Notes: generated from the letters alone by a model not told the origin. A stretch of DNA of 64,000 nucleotides from Mycetohabitans sp. B8 (GCF_021991875.1 NZ_JAHLKR010000005.1:1-64000); one strand, 5' to 3'. Shown: positions 39,467-50,938, counted from the stretch's first letter. Numbers and translations are program-made.

Positions 39467-40957
39467 TCACGCATCGTCCGTCACCGCAAGGGCTTCATGC
39501 AGCGACGTCGTTCCATCGCGCACGCGCGCGAGCGCGGATTGCCGCAATGTCTGCAGACCGGCTGCGCGCATCGCGTCCGCCAGTGCAGGGGTCGGCGTGC
39601 GTGCCGCGATGCGCTGTTGCAGTGCGGCGGTCACGGGCACCACCTGATGGATTGCACAGCGGCCAGCAAAGCCGGTGCCGTGGCATGCTGTACAGCCGAC
39701 CGGTCGATAGGATTGCCAGCGGCCCGCCAGCGCTTGGTCGACATGCGCGGCCGTCATGCCGGCCGCATGCAGCGCGACGGGGTCGGGCGTATCGGCGAGT
39801 CGGCACGCGCTGCATAACCGCCGCACCAGCCGTTGCGCCGTGATTAGCTTGACCGCTGCCGCCACGTTGTACGGTGCCATGCCTAGGTCTGTGAGCCGCG
39901 CGAGTGTCGTCGGCGCATCATTGGTATGCAGTGTGGCAAGCAGCAAATGCCCGGTCTGTGCGGCGTTGATGGCGACCGAAGCGGTTTCCGTATCGCGGAT
40001 TTCGCCGACCATGATCACGTCCGGGTCTTGCCGCAGCAACGCGCGCAGCACCGATGCGAAACCCAAGCCTGCCCGGTTGTTGACCGACACCTGGTTGATG
40101 CCGGCGAACTCGATCTCGGACGGATCCTCGATCGTGCAAAGATTGAACGCCTCGCGATCGAATTCGCGCATGAAGGTATAGAGCGTCAGCGTCTTGCCGC
40201 TGCCCGTGGGTCCGGTGACCAGCACCATGCCTTGTCGGACGCGCAACGCATGCTGTACGGCGGACAACTGGGCGGCGTCAAAGCCCAGTCCTGTTAGATC
40301 TAGTCCATCGGGTAGCGCATCAAGGCGGCGCAGCACCACTTTTTCGCCGAATACCGTGGGCAGCGTCGACACGCGGAATTCATCGAACTTGGCGCCAGAC
40401 ACGGCGATGCGCAACCGGCCGTCCTGTGGCGCACGCCGCTGCGCGATGTCCAGCCGCGATAGCACTTTGATTCGTGTGATGACTGCATCACGCAGGTGCG
40501 CGGGCGGATTGTCGAGGCGATGTAGCCGGCCGTCGATGCGCAGCCGAATTTGCCATTGGTGTCGGCCCGGCTCGATATGGATATCCGATGCACGGCACGC
40601 ACCGGCTCGTGCGAATAGATCGTCCAGCAGGCGTACCGCTGGCGCGTCGCTGTCCTCTGATGGTCGCGCGTGAGCGATGGCGCGGGCACGTTGCGCGATA
40701 CGCGGCGTTAGCACGGTGGCCACTGGCGCCGTGGTGGAGCGCATCGGCTCCGTGAAACGGGAAGGTGCGTGCGCGTCGGGCTCGCGCGGCACGGCCTGCG
40801 CGGCCGAGGGCCGCGTGGGAGTGGGATCGGTGCCGTGCGCCGGCGTGGATGGCGGCACGGCCGGGAATACTATGTGATGGGGCATGTTGGCGATGCGCGG
40901 GCAGCGCGATACGATGGATACCTGTGCATCGTCGCGCGGTCGCGGCATCCGCACCAT
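39467..40957 (-). CDS. pilB: Type IV pilus assembly ATPase PilB/GspE family
   Basis: Hexameric secretion ATPase. Walker A is GPTGSGKT, the Asp box and Walker B lie in RQDPDVIMVGEIRDTETA, and the His box is TGHLLLATLHTNDAP. A zinc-binding CSAC...CTACHGTG motif follows. The first ~120 residues are Pro/Arg/Ala-rich and look disordered; the usual PilB N-terminal (MshEN/N1) domain is not recognisable. Starts at 40957 or 40885 (MPHHIVFP) are both possible. Only pilB, pilC and pilD are here; pilin genes are not in this window. Confidence 0.9.
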   Translation of the reverse strand: MVRMPRPRDDAQVSIVSRCPRIANMPHHIVFPAVPPSTPAHGTDPTPTRPSAAQAVPREPDAHAPSRFTEPMRSTTAPVATVLTPRIAQRARAIAHARPSEDSDAPAVRLLDDLFARAGACRASDIHIEPGRHQWQIRLRIDGRLHRLDNPPAHLRDAVITRIKVLSRLDIAQRRAPQDGRLRIAVSGAKFDEFRVSTLPTVFGEKVVLRRLDALPDGLDLTGLGFDAAQLSAVQHALRVRQGMVLVTGPTGSGKTLTLYTFMREFDREAFNLCTIEDPSEIEFAGINQVSVNNRAGLGFASVLRALLRQDPDVIMVGEIRDTETASVAINAAQTGHLLLATLHTNDAPTTLARLTDLGMAPYNVAAAVKLITAQRLVRRLCSACRLADTPDPVALHAAGMTAAHVDQALAGRWQSYRPVGCTACHGTGFAGRCAIHQVVPVTAALQQRIAARTPTPALADAMRAAGLQTLRQSALARVRDGTTSLHEALAVTDDA

Positions 40958-41020
40958 TCAGCCGAACGGCGAATCGCGTGGGGGTACTGCCGGGTCGGCG
41001 TACCGTCTTTGACTGATAGG

Positions 41021-42334
41021 CTAGCGGGCGTGCTGCCACGCCGCCACGGCGTGTGCGGCGTCCAACCGCGCGGGCCGGAATAGTTTCACCGTGCGGATGG
41101 CTTGGTTGTCGATCTGCATGACCTCCATGCGTGTGTCGCTGACCACCAGGCTCACGTCACCTTCCGGGATAGCTTCTAGTCGTTCCAGGATCAGCCCATT
41201 CAATGTCTTGGGACCATCGAGCGGCAACTGCAGGCCAAGCCGACGGTTCAGCTCCCGTAATGGGAGGCTGCCCGCGACGATGCATTCCCCTTGCGCGTTC
41301 CAGCCGCCTGCCGCGCCGCTGGCCGTGCGCGGCAATGTCGTCGTAAACTCACCGATCAGCTCCTCGATGATGTCCTCCGGCGTCACGAGTCCTTGCACTT
41401 CGCCATATTCATTGACGACCAGCGCCATCCGGTGTCGGTTTTCCTGGAAGTACTGCAACTGTTGGAAAACCGGCGTGCCGCTGGGCACGAAATAGGGCTC
41501 CGTGAGCAACTCGCGCAGCTTTTCGCGCTCGAATTCTTGGTTGTGCAGCGCGGCCAGGGTTTTGCGCACATGAAGTATGCCGAGCACGCGGTCAATGTCG
41601 CCCTGATAGACGACCAGCTTGTTGTGGTAGCAGGTTTCCAGCTGCTGGACCAACTGGTCGAACGGCGCATCAAAGTCTAGCGCCTCAATGCGCCGGCGCG
41701 GGATCATGACGTCATCGACCGAGATGCTCTCCAGGTCGAACAGGTTCAACAGGATGCTGCGGTGCTTGCTTGGCATGAAGCTGCTCGATTCCAGTACGAC
41801 GCTGCGCAACTCGTCGTTGGGCATGCGCAGCTGCCGTGCGTCTTTCGTATTGATGCGCAGCACGAACAGGATGCCGTTGGCCAGCAAGTTGACGAACCAG
41901 ACCAGCGGGCGAGCGAGGATGATCAGCGGCTTGATGACGAGGCTGGCCGGCAGCGCGATTTTTTCGGGATAGGTTGCGCCAACGATCTTCGGTGTGATCT
42001 CGGCGAACACGATAATCAGGAATGCGACGATTCCGGTGGTGATCGATAGTACTGCACTGTGGTTGCCGAACGTGTGCAGCGCGATCGAGGTCGTGAGCAC
42101 CGGGATGATGACGTTCATCAGATTGTTACCGATCAGGATCACGGACAGCAACTGGTCGGTGTGCGCGAGCAAGCCCTGCGTCGTCTTCGCCCCCATCACG
42201 CCCTTGCCTGCCAAGTGCTTGAGCCGATGGCGGTTCAACGCCATCATCGCGGTTTCCGAGATCGAAAAAAAGCCCGATATGAGCAGTAGCACGACTACGG
42301 CGCCAATTTGCGCCCAAAGAGGGAGAGTTTCCAC
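41021..42334 (-). CDS. CorC/HlyC-family CBS-domain membrane protein (CNNM-like)
   Basis: 437 residues: DUF21 membrane domain with four hydrophobic segments (about 1-190, opening with LISGFFSISETAMMALNRHRL), paired CBS domains (about 205-335, from VDDVMIPRRRIEAL) and a C-terminal CorC_HlyC domain (about 350-430). Relatives take part in Mg2+/Co2+ transport or homeostasis. The substrate cannot be told from sequence. Stands alone between pilB and a gene-poor stretch. Confidence 0.9.
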   Translation of the reverse strand: METLPLWAQIGAVVVLLLISGFFSISETAMMALNRHRLKHLAGKGVMGAKTTQGLLAHTDQLLSVILIGNNLMNVIIPVLTTSIALHTFGNHSAVLSITTGIVAFLIIVFAEITPKIVGATYPEKIALPASLVIKPLIILARPLVWFVNLLANGILFVLRINTKDARQLRMPNDELRSVVLESSSFMPSKHRSILLNLFDLESISVDDVMIPRRRIEALDFDAPFDQLVQQLETCYHNKLVVYQGDIDRVLGILHVRKTLAALHNQEFEREKLRELLTEPYFVPSGTPVFQQLQYFQENRHRMALVVNEYGEVQGLVTPEDIIEELIGEFTTTLPRTASGAAGGWNAQGECIVAGSLPLRELNRRLGLQLPLDGPKTLNGLILERLEAIPEGDVSLVVSDTRMEVMQIDNQAIRTVKLFRPARLDAAHAVAAWQHAR

Positions 42335-43068
42335 GTGAAAAAGCCGGATGCCGGCTAATGGACGATGAAGTCAACTATATCAGAGCGCCGGGGGCGTCCG
42401 TGCAGTAGCCCGGCGGGCGACATACTGGCGCCGGCGTCCTGCCGGTTCGTTGCATCCCCTTGCCGCTTGACATCCGTTCAATCCAGTCGAAAAGTAGGGC
42501 AGCGGGTCGAGACTGACGATGCATGATGTCATGGCGTGTCCCGCATCGCCAGCGTCGAAGCCAGCACGCCACGCTTCGTGAGCGATCTGCATGCCGATTG
42601 TCATCGTGTCCCTTTCGAGTACGGGAACGGCGCCGGCGCTTGCTGCTGCCAGGCAGCCTGCTGCGCTTTGGGGGACGGCCACGCGGGTGCCAAGCAGTTG
42701 GGGCGAAGGTTACCGGTTGGCATCGATCCGCGTGCTCGTACCAACACAGCCGCCGGCTGTGAGGCACTTTGAAGGGGCGAGGGATCGCGCGGCGCGGTAC
42801 TTCGCGTTCGTCGCGCAAGTACGAAGGGTGGCCGGTCGCTCGACGCTCCAGCGTTATTGCGGCAACGCGGAGCGTTAGTCGCGAATCCAGCGTTTCTGGC
42901 CATGAAGCTTGCAGCCCTGAATGCTGACGTGAGGAACAAGAGTAACAAGAAAATGTCCCATCAACTTGACGGAACATCGTTGGGCAACCAGAGGTAGGAT
43001 TGACTTTATCTCGACATGCACATCGAGTTAGAAAGGACCGTTCATCATGGATCCTTTTGGAGATATTC
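42335..43068. other. 734-bp gene-poor stretch between the CorC-like gene and tRNA-Pro
   Basis: Only short overlapping frames on both strands. The best is a 74-codon minus-strand frame (42604-42380, MTIGMQIAHEAWRAGFDAG) with AAAGGGA 4 nt before the ATG. It has no recognisable family and is reported only as a candidate. A short CTCGA...TCGAG hairpin near 43012-43029 lies beyond the 3' end of the tRNA. Confidence 0.45.
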
Positions 43069-43145
43069 TGGTCGGGGTGAGAGGATTCGAACCTCCGGCC
43101 TCTACGTCCCGAACGTAGCGCTCTACCAGGCTAAGCTACACCCCG
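43069..43145 (-). tRNA. tRNA-Pro (anticodon CGG)
   Basis: 77 nt on the minus strand including an encoded CCA. The acceptor CGGGGTG pairs with CACCCCG, the D arm contains AGCCTGGTAGAGC, the anticodon stem-loop CTACGTTCGGGACGTAG gives anticodon CGG, and the T arm contains GGTTCGAATCC. All arms pair. It decodes CCG, a frequent proline codon in this GC-rich genome. Confidence 0.96.
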
Positions 43146-43175
43146 AATTGGATCACTTCAGCATTTTCGTCTTTT

Positions 43176-44162
43176 TCAAGACTGGCGCGATGCTGAATAA
43201 GAGCATAATTCTAGCAGCGATTCTTTGAATTGGGAATCGGGAAATGAAAAAATGGCGCGCGCCGCAGCCTGTGCCTCCGCTTCGGCGCAACGCAGCGTGT
43301 GGTCAAGCGCGCCCGACTCGGTGATGGCGGTGAAAATCGTGTCGAAACGGTCGGTGCCGCCGTGCTCGATGGCGTCCCGAGCCAACCGCGCCTGCTCGGC
43401 GGTGCCGTGCTCGATCAGGTAGATCAGCGGTAGCGTCGGCTTGCCTTCGCGCAGGTCGTCGCCGGCATTCTTCCCCATTGACTCGGGCGTGCCTGTGTAA
43501 TCGAGCCAGTCGTCCATGATCTGAAAGGCGGTGCCGATCGTGCGGCCAAACTCAGCCGCGGCGGCTTCCATCGCGGGTGGCGCGCCGGCGATGACCGCGC
43601 CTAACTGGGCCGCCGCCTCGAACAGCTTGGCGGTCTTGTAGCGGATCACTTGCATGTAGCGTGCTTGATCCACGTCCGGATCATGCATGTTCAGCAACTG
43701 CAACACTTCGCCTTCCGCGATCACGTTGGTGGCGTCTGACAGGATCTGCATCACGCGTAGGTTGTCGCACGCGACCATCATCTGGAACGCGCGCGAATAC
43801 AGGAAATCGCCGACCAGCACGCTGGCTGAGTTGCCAAATAGCGCATTGGCGGTTTGCTTGCCGCGCCGCAACTGTGATTCATCGACCACGTCGTCATGGA
43901 GCAGCGTCGCCGTGTGGATGAACTCGATGACCGCCGCGAGCTCGTGTCGGTGGCCGCTGCGCTCTCCCAGTGCGTTTGCCACCAGCAACAGCAGGGCGGG
44001 GCGCAGGCGCTTGCCGCCCGCCCCGATGATGTATTCGGCGATCTGGTTGATCAGGACGACGTCCGACGCGAGCCGCGTGCGGATCACGCGATTGACTTGT
44101 TGCATGTCGTCGGCGATCGGCGCAAGCGGGGTGGCCGCGGACGGAGTGGTGGTGGCTGTCAA
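43176..44162 (-). CDS. ispB: Octaprenyl diphosphate synthase
   Basis: Trans-prenyltransferase making the side chain of ubiquinone-8. Both aspartate-rich motifs are intact: DDVVD (90-94) and DDWLD (217-221), with GGKRLRP upstream. No ATG is well placed. TTG 44162 (TTG ACA GCC ACC) gives 328 residues, near the usual ~330. The frame is open to 44291 but that part looks non-coding. A lone gene divergent from rplU; ispB and rplU are also divergent in many other proteobacteria. Confidence 0.9.
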   Translation of the reverse strand: MTATTTPSAATPLAPIADDMQQVNRVIRTRLASDVVLINQIAEYIIGAGGKRLRPALLLLVANALGERSGHRHELAAVIEFIHTATLLHDDVVDESQLRRGKQTANALFGNSASVLVGDFLYSRAFQMMVACDNLRVMQILSDATNVIAEGEVLQLLNMHDPDVDQARYMQVIRYKTAKLFEAAAQLGAVIAGAPPAMEAAAAEFGRTIGTAFQIMDDWLDYTGTPESMGKNAGDDLREGKPTLPLIYLIEHGTAEQARLARDAIEHGGTDRFDTIFTAITESGALDHTLRCAEAEAQAAARAIFSFPDSQFKESLLELCSYSASRQS

Positions 44163-44304
44163 CGACGTAAACTGGAAAAAGGGTGGGTGGAGCAAACCAG
44201 GCGAATTATAAGGCACTGGAGCGACCGACCGTGCTTTGCCGACAGCTTGCCGATCATGATCGGCGCGCGCGCCCGCTCGTGTGCGCCGCAATCCGCGGCA
44301 GCTT

Positions 44305-44333
44305 TTGACTTGCGTTAAAAACCTCTATACAAT
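44305..44333 (+). promoter_or_regulatory. Sigma70 promoter of rplU-rpmA
   Basis: TTGACT (44305-44310), 17-nt spacer, TACAAT (44328-44333): five of six bases match at each box. It lies about 110 bp before the rplU start, leaving a ~100-nt leader. Among the best promoter matches in the window, as expected for ribosomal protein genes. Confidence 0.82.
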
Positions 44334-44404
44334 TAAAGGTTTCTGTGCGTAGTGCGCAGGAATGCACGAAGCACGCGACGATGCGTGTTCGAAACAAATG
44401 AAGG

Positions 44405-44426
44405 GGCCCGGGTCCGGGCCGCTTTT
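44405..44426 (+). terminator. G/C-rich hairpin with T run in the rplU leader (possible attenuator)
   Basis: GGCCCG (44405-44410) and CGGGCC (44415-44420) with a 4-nt loop, followed by GCTTTT, just 17 nt before the rplU ATG. A terminator-like hairpin in a ribosomal-protein leader suggests attenuation or L21 autogenous control. This is inference. Confidence 0.5.
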
Positions 44427-44442
44427 CAAGTGAGGTTCAACA

Positions 44443-44754
44443 ATGTACGCGGTCATAAAAACCGGTGGCAAGCAGTACAAGGTCGCTGCCGGCGAAAAAT
44501 TGAAAGTAGAACAGATACCGGCAGACATTGGCGCTGAAATCACGCTCGACCAGGTGCTCGCGGTAGGCGAGGGCGAATCGATCAAATTCGGTACGCCGCT
44601 GGTGGGTGGGGCTTCCGTCAAGGCTACCGTGGTATCACACGGACGGCATGCGAAAGTGACGATCTTCAAGATGCGTCGCCGGAAGCACTACCAGAAGCAT
44701 GGCGGCCACCGCCAAAATTACACCGAATTGCGCATCGACGCGATTAACGCGTAA
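44443..44754 (+). CDS. rplU: 50S ribosomal protein L21
   Basis: 103 residues starting [23 protein letters not shown], the L21 signature, with a basic RNA-binding end ([23 protein letters not shown]). Binds 23S rRNA. GAGG lies 9 nt upstream. rpmA follows after 18 bp in the universal rplU-rpmA order. Confidence 0.97.
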   Translation: MYAVIKTGGKQYKVAAGEKLKVEQIPADIGAEITLDQVLAVGEGESIKFGTPLVGGASVKATVVSHGRHAKVTIFKMRRRKHYQKHGGHRQNYTELRIDAINA

Positions 44755-44772
44755 CGCGCAGGGAGTCCACAG

Positions 44773-45033
44773 ATGGCACACAAAAAGGCAGGCGGCTCGT
44801 CCCGGAACGGCCGCGATTCCGAAAGCAAGCGCCTCGGCGTCAAGGTGTTCGGCGGCCAGGCAATCCATGCCGGTGGCATCATCGTGCGTCAACGCGGCAC
44901 GCGGATGCATGCTGGCGACAACGTCGGGATCGGCAAGGATCATACGCTATTCGCGCTGATCGACGGTCATGTCCGGTTTGCGGTCAAGGGCGCGGCGAAG
45001 AAGCACATCGTCAGCGTGGTCCCGGCTGCCTAA
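44773..45033 (+). CDS. rpmA: 50S ribosomal protein L27
   Basis: 86 residues, [24 protein letters not shown]. The flexible N-terminus reaches the peptidyl transferase centre. No Firmicutes-type cleavable leader. GGGAG lies upstream. Transcription ends at the terminator 45140-45170. Confidence 0.97.
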   Translation: MAHKKAGGSSRNGRDSESKRLGVKVFGGQAIHAGGIIVRQRGTRMHAGDNVGIGKDHTLFALIDGHVRFAVKGAAKKHIVSVVPAA

Positions 45034-45139
45034 TACTCGGTGGTTACCACGCGAACTGGCTGACCGGGTCCGGCATCGCGCCGGACTCGCGTCGGTGACG
45101 TCGCCCCGGGCTGCCGATGCAGGGCGGGCGTGACAAAGC

Positions 45140-45170
45140 AAAAGGCCTCGCAATCTGCGGGGCTTTTTTG
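45140..45170 (+). terminator. Intrinsic terminator after rpmA
   Basis: GCCTCGCA (45145-45152), loop ATC, TGCGGGGC (45156-45163), then TTTTTT. The stem is eight pairs including one G-T, with an A run before it. It separates rplU-rpmA from obgE. Confidence 0.92.
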
Positions 45171-45302
45171 TTAGTGCTAGCAAGATATATTTTGTAAGTG
45201 CTGGTAAGGCATTTTTGAGCGCTGACAAAATCGCGGCGATGGCGGCACGATCGGCGGCTGGTGGCAGCAGGCAAACGGCGTAAGCCGAACGGAGCAATTT
45301 GA

Positions 45303-46421
<1,119 letters not shown>

Positions 46422-46474
46422 CTGTTGCCGCTGTGCAAAACGATGCCAAACGGGAACACAGGGACGGCGCAACG

Positions 46475-47593
46475 ATGCGTTCGATCATTGCCGATGCAAA
46501 GCGGCTGGTTGTGAAAGTGGGCTCGAGCCTAGTCACTAATGACGGGCGGGGGCTGGATCATGGCGCGATCGGGCGATGGGCCGCGCAAATCGCCGCATTG
46601 CGCGAGCAGGGCAAGGACGTGGTGCTGGTCAGTTCCGGCGCGATCGCCGAGGGGATGCAGCGACTAGGCTGGAGCCGGCGTCCACGCGAGATCGCCGAGC
46701 TGCAGGCCGCGGCTGCCGTCGGCCAAATGGGGCTGGCACAGGTCTATGAAAGCCGCTTTGCCGAGTATTCGATCCGCACGGCGCAGATCCTGCTCACGCA
46801 CGCGGACCTTGCCGATCGCGAGCGATACTTGAATGCACGCTCGACGCTGCTCACGTTGCTCAAGCTCGGCGTGGTGCCGATCATCAATGAGAATGACACG
46901 GTCGTCACGGATGAGATCAAGTTCGGCGACAATGACACGTTGGGCGCGTTGGTGGCAAACTTGATCGAAGGGGACGCGCTGGTAATCCTAACCGACCAGC
47001 GTGGCTTGTACACGGCCGATCCGCGCAAGGACCCTGCCGCGACGCTGGTGCAACAGGCCGACGCCGGCGACCCCGCATTGGAGGCAATGGCCGGTGGCGC
47101 CGGCACTAGCATCGGTCGGGGCGGAATGCTGACCAAGATCCTGGCCGCCAAGCGCGCCGCGCACAGCGGCGCGGATACGGTGATCGCAAGCGGTCGCGAG
47201 CCGCACGTGCTGGCCCGGCTGGCGGCGGCGGAGCCGATCGGCACACAACTTATTGCGCGGACCGCCCGCATGGCCGCGCGCAAGCAATGGATGGCGGACC
47301 ACCTGCAAGTGCGCGGCCATGTCGTGATCGACGCGGGCGCGGTCGAGAAGCTGACTTTCGGCGGCAAGAGCTTGTTGCCGATCGGCATCGTCGACGTGCA
47401 AGGCATTTTTGCCCGCGGCGAGGTGATTGCGTGCCTAGACGAAGCGGGCCGCGAGGTGGCGCGTGGGTTGACGAACTACAGTAGCGCCGAGGCGCGGCTG
47501 ATTCGCCGCCATCCGAGTGTGCAGATCGAGTCGATTCTCGGTTACATGCTCGAGCCTGAACTGATCCACCGGGACAATCTGGTGATGCTGTAG
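46475..47593 (+). CDS. proB: Glutamate 5-kinase
   Basis: First step of proline synthesis, phosphorylating glutamate. ATG 46475 ([24 protein letters not shown]) gives 372 residues, the family norm. An amino-acid-kinase domain (1-~260, [16 protein letters not shown]) is followed by a C-terminal PUA domain (from about 285, [13 protein letters not shown]). The frame is open back into obgE but that part is not coding for ProB. 53 bp after obgE, probably the same transcript. Confidence 0.95.
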   Translation: MRSIIADAKRLVVKVGSSLVTNDGRGLDHGAIGRWAAQIAALREQGKDVVLVSSGAIAEGMQRLGWSRRPREIAELQAAAAVGQMGLAQVYESRFAEYSIRTAQILLTHADLADRERYLNARSTLLTLLKLGVVPIINENDTVVTDEIKFGDNDTLGALVANLIEGDALVILTDQRGLYTADPRKDPAATLVQQADAGDPALEAMAGGAGTSIGRGGMLTKILAAKRAAHSGADTVIASGREPHVLARLAAAEPIGTQLIARTARMAARKQWMADHLQVRGHVVIDAGAVEKLTFGGKSLLPIGIVDVQGIFARGEVIACLDEAGREVARGLTNYSSAEARLIRRHPSVQIESILGYMLEPELIHRDNLVML

Positions 47594-47664
47594 CGCCAGC
47601 GAGGTGCACGCATCGCGACGCACCCGCGATGCGTGAAGCCGGTCGGGCTTGCGTTGGGAGTGCG

Positions 47665-48267
47665 CTATTGATAGCGCGATGCGGCGATCCGCTTGTAACG
47701 GATATTCTGCACGATCGACGAGGCATTGCCCTGTGGGATCTTGTTCGCGCACATGTAGTCCTGGTATAGCGCGGCCTGATACGCGTTCAGCTGGCTGTTT
47801 TCGATGCGCCGCCAGCCGTTTGCCGCGCCCCGGTCCCATTGTTCGCCGCTATCGTCGGCGGCCGCATAACGGCGCCATTCATAGGTTTCGCAACGCAAGC
47901 CCTCGTAATAGATATTGCGTGCACCTCGCGGGCTCGTAATCACGATCGTATAGCGTACGACGCCGTCGGTGCCCACCGACACGGACGGCGCGTCGACGGC
48001 GAACCGCAGGTTCGTCGTCGCGGAGACCTCGAATGGCAGCAGGTCCGCGGCGCGCGGCATCAGCGGCAACTGATCGACCTGGGTCTCGACCCAGTTCTGC
48101 GTGCGCTCGAGCAGATAGATGAAGTCCTGGCCAGGCTTGGGCCCCTGGTCTGGCGACGGGGACGAGCACGCGCCGAGCAGCGCGGCGGCGGTGGTCGTGC
48201 CGATCAGGGCGGCGATGCGGCGCGAACTGGGGCGCGAGAAACGGGCAGGCGGGCAGACGCGTTTCAA
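47665..48267 (-). CDS. CNP1-like family lipoprotein
   Basis: 200 residues if started at TTG 48267, which has AGGAA upstream and gives a clean lipoprotein signal: basic start, hydrophobic stretch, lipobox LLGAC with Cys34. The mature part (QNWVETQVDQLPLMPRAADLLPFEV, YYEGLRCETYEWRRYA) matches the CNP1-like family of beta-proteobacteria, of unknown function. An ATG-led longer frame to 48360 lacks a sensible N-terminus. Convergent with proB, same strand as rppH. Confidence 0.82.
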   Translation of the reverse strand: MKRVCPPARFSRPSSRRIAALIGTTTAAALLGACSSPSPDQGPKPGQDFIYLLERTQNWVETQVDQLPLMPRAADLLPFEVSATTNLRFAVDAPSVSVGTDGVVRYTIVITSPRGARNIYYEGLRCETYEWRRYAAADDSGEQWDRGAANGWRRIENSQLNAYQAALYQDYMCANKIPQGNASSIVQNIRYKRIAASRYQ

Positions 48268-48396
48268 GACAGATTCCTGGCACAAAAGGTAGTGTATTAA
48301 AGCACAAGGGCTGCGGTCCGGATGCCAATCTCCGGAGCGCAGTCCTAGGCGGTCTGCCAACGCGACTACGCGCCGCCAGGCAAACGCATGCGGCAG

Positions 48397-49077
48397 TCAT
48401 GGTCGTGGCTTGATGCCGACCGGCTCGACGACCAGCGTCGCGGCGGCCACGTCCAACACCGCGGTCGCCGCGCGGCCTGAGTTCAGTTTGGCGCCGGGCT
48501 CGGCGTTCGAACATACCGTCTCGATCGCTACCGTGACCATTTTGGCATTCGCCTTTGGATGGCGAACACTCGGGTGCGACGCAGAACGTTCATGGCGTCC
48601 GGACTGCCGTCGCACGAAGCGAGAAAGCTCGGCCAGCGCCATCTGGTATACATCTCTCTTGAACTCGATCACGGCGTCCAGCGGCACCCAGTAGCTGTTC
48701 CAGCGCCACGCATCAAACTCCGGATGATCGGTCGCGCGCAGGCAGATGTCGCAATCGCGTCCGATCATGCGCAACAGAAACCAGATCTGCTTCTGTCCTC
48801 GATAGTGACCGCGGACCTCACGCTTGATGTACTTGTCGGGCACCTCATAACGCAACCAGTCGCGCGTGCGACCGATGACCTTGACGTGCTCGGGTTTCAA
48901 ACCGGTTTCTTCGTGCAACTCCCGAAACATCGCTTGCAAGGGCGTCTCACCGTACTTGATGCCGCCTTGCGGAAACTGCCAGGAATGCTCACGCAGCCGT
49001 TTGCCCCAAAACACCTCGTTGCGCGCGTTCAAGAGGATGATGCCGACGTTCGGGCGAAAGCCTTCACGATCCAGCAT
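48397..49077 (-). CDS. rppH: RNA pyrophosphohydrolase
   Basis: Nudix enzyme that removes pyrophosphate from mRNA 5' ends and starts RNase E decay. The 226 residues from [27 protein letters not shown] carry the Nudix box [22 protein letters not shown]. The core ends near residue 160; the ~65-residue Ala/Val/Pro tail is longer than in E. coli and looks disordered. AAGGTGG precedes ATG 49077. Divergent from proS. Confidence 0.95.
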   Translation of the reverse strand: MLDREGFRPNVGIILLNARNEVFWGKRLREHSWQFPQGGIKYGETPLQAMFRELHEETGLKPEHVKVIGRTRDWLRYEVPDKYIKREVRGHYRGQKQIWFLLRMIGRDCDICLRATDHPEFDAWRWNSYWVPLDAVIEFKRDVYQMALAELSRFVRRQSGRHERSASHPSVRHPKANAKMVTVAIETVCSNAEPGAKLNSGRAATAVLDVAAATLVVEPVGIKPRP

Positions 49078-49189
49078 ACAACCACCTTCGAATCCTTTAA
49101 AATTGCTTTGATTATAAACAGTTAATGGGCGCCGTGCGACCCGGCTGGAGTCGGGTGTGCCGGCGCCCTCGTTTTGGAACCCGTCAAGA

Positions 49190-50926
49190 ATGAAAGCTTC
49201 GCGTTTTTTCATCGGCACGCTGAAGGAAGCGCCGGCCGATGCCGAGATCGTCAGTCACCAATTGATGGTCAGGGCGGGGATGATTCGCCGCGTCGCCGGC
49301 GGTATCTACAACTACATGCCGATCGGGTTGCGCTCGATCCGCAAGGTGGAGGCGATCGTACGCGAGGAGATGAACCGCGCGGGCGCCGTCGAGCTGTTGA
49401 TGCCGGCGGTGCAGCCGGCCGAGCTATGGCAGGAATCGGGCCGCTGGGAGCAATATGGCCCCGAACTGCTGCGCGTGAAGGACCGCCACGACCGCGACTT
49501 CGTCGTCGGACCGACTCATGAGGAAGTGATCACCGATATCGCGCGCAAAGAGATCAAGAGCTACCGCCAGATGCCGGTGAATTTCTACCAGCTACAGACT
49601 AAGTTCCGCGATGAGATCCGCCCCAGGTTCGGCGTAATGCGGGGGCGTGAGTTCATCATGAAGGATGCGTATTCGTTCGATCGCGACCATGCCGGGCTGC
49701 AGCTCTCGTACCAGAAGATGTACGACGCGTACGTGAGGATCTTCACGCGCTTGGGGCTCGAATTCCGCGCGGTGGCGGCCGACAACGGCTCGATCGGCGG
49801 CACCGGGTCGCACGAATTTCATGTGATCGCCGCGACCGGCGAGGATGCGATCGCGTATTGCCCGAACTCAGACTATGCGGCCAATGTTGAGGCTGCCGAA
49901 GCCGTGTCGTTGATCGCGTCGCGCGCGGCGCCAAGCGAACCGCTGACAAAAAAGGCCACGCCGGGCAGGGCGAAATGCGAGCAGGTGGCCGATTATTTGG
50001 GTATTGCGTTGGAGCGCACGATCAAGTCGATCGTACTGGCCGTGGACAATGAGGGCACCGACCCGACGATTTGGCTGCTGCTGCTGCGCGGTGACCATGA
50101 ACTGAACGAAGTCAAGGCTGGCAAGGTGCCGGGGCTGGCCGGCTATCGGTTCGCCACCGAGCAGGAGATCGTCGATTGGTTCGGCGCGCCACCCGGCTAT
50201 TTGGGGCCGCTGAACACGCGCAAGCCGGTGAAGGTGGTCGCGGACCGCACCGTGGCGAACATGAGCGACTTCGTTGTTGGCTCGAACGAGATGGACTACC
50301 ATACGACGGGGGTCAATTGGGGCCGCGACTTGCCGGAGCCGGCAGTGGCGGACTTGCGCAACGTGCGCAAGGGCGACCCATCACCGGACGGCCGCGGCGA
50401 GCTCGACCTATGCCGTGGCATCGAGGTCGGACATGTATTCCAGCTTGGCACGAAGTACTCGCAAGCCATGGGCGCGACGTTTCTGGACGAGAGCGGCAAG
50501 CCGGCACCGATGATGATGGGGTGCTATGGGATCGGCATCACGCGGATCCTTGGTGCGGCGATCGAGCAGAACTTTGACGAGCGCGGCATCATCTGGCCGC
50601 AGGCTATCGCGCCATTTCATCTGGTGCTGTGCCCGATGGGCTACGAGCGCAGCGACGCGGTGCGCGAGCAGGCACACAAGCTCTATGACGAACTGCTCGA
50701 CGCGGGTATTGACGTGATCCTAGACGACCGGGGCGAGCGTCCCGGCGTGATGTTCGCGGATTGGGAGCTAATCGGCGTGCCACACCGGCTCGTGATTGGC
50801 GAGCGCGGTCTGAAGGACGGCAAGATCGAGTATCAGGGCCGCCGCGATAGGGAGCCGACGCTGTTACCGCTCGAACAGGCGGCAGCATGGGTGGTCGAGC
50901 GGGTGCGCGCGGCACTGGCACGCTGA
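49190..50926 (+). CDS. proS: Proline--tRNA ligase
   Basis: Class II synthetase, bacterial long form with the INS editing domain between motifs 2 and 3 (about 225-400), which hydrolyses Ala-tRNA-Pro. ATG 49190 ([19 protein letters not shown]) gives 578 residues. Motif 2 ([25 protein letters not shown]) and motif 3 ([13 protein letters not shown]) are present. Charges tRNA-Pro(CGG), encoded at 43069-43145. Confidence 0.96.
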   Translation: MKASRFFIGTLKEAPADAEIVSHQLMVRAGMIRRVAGGIYNYMPIGLRSIRKVEAIVREEMNRAGAVELLMPAVQPAELWQESGRWEQYGPELLRVKDRHDRDFVVGPTHEEVITDIARKEIKSYRQMPVNFYQLQTKFRDEIRPRFGVMRGREFIMKDAYSFDRDHAGLQLSYQKMYDAYVRIFTRLGLEFRAVAADNGSIGGTGSHEFHVIAATGEDAIAYCPNSDYAANVEAAEAVSLIASRAAPSEPLTKKATPGRAKCEQVADYLGIALERTIKSIVLAVDNEGTDPTIWLLLLRGDHELNEVKAGKVPGLAGYRFATEQEIVDWFGAPPGYLGPLNTRKPVKVVADRTVANMSDFVVGSNEMDYHTTGVNWGRDLPEPAVADLRNVRKGDPSPDGRGELDLCRGIEVGHVFQLGTKYSQAMGATFLDESGKPAPMMMGCYGIGITRILGAAIEQNFDERGIIWPQAIAPFHLVLCPMGYERSDAVREQAHKLYDELLDAGIDVILDDRGERPGVMFADWELIGVPHRLVIGERGLKDGKIEYQGRRDREPTLLPLEQAAAWVVERVRAALAR

Positions 50927-50938
50927 CGGACTACGGCC

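Noticed and set aside
43012-43029. CTCGA...TCGAG hairpin as the tRNA-Pro terminator
   Set aside because: Only five pairs and no T run on the minus strand after it.
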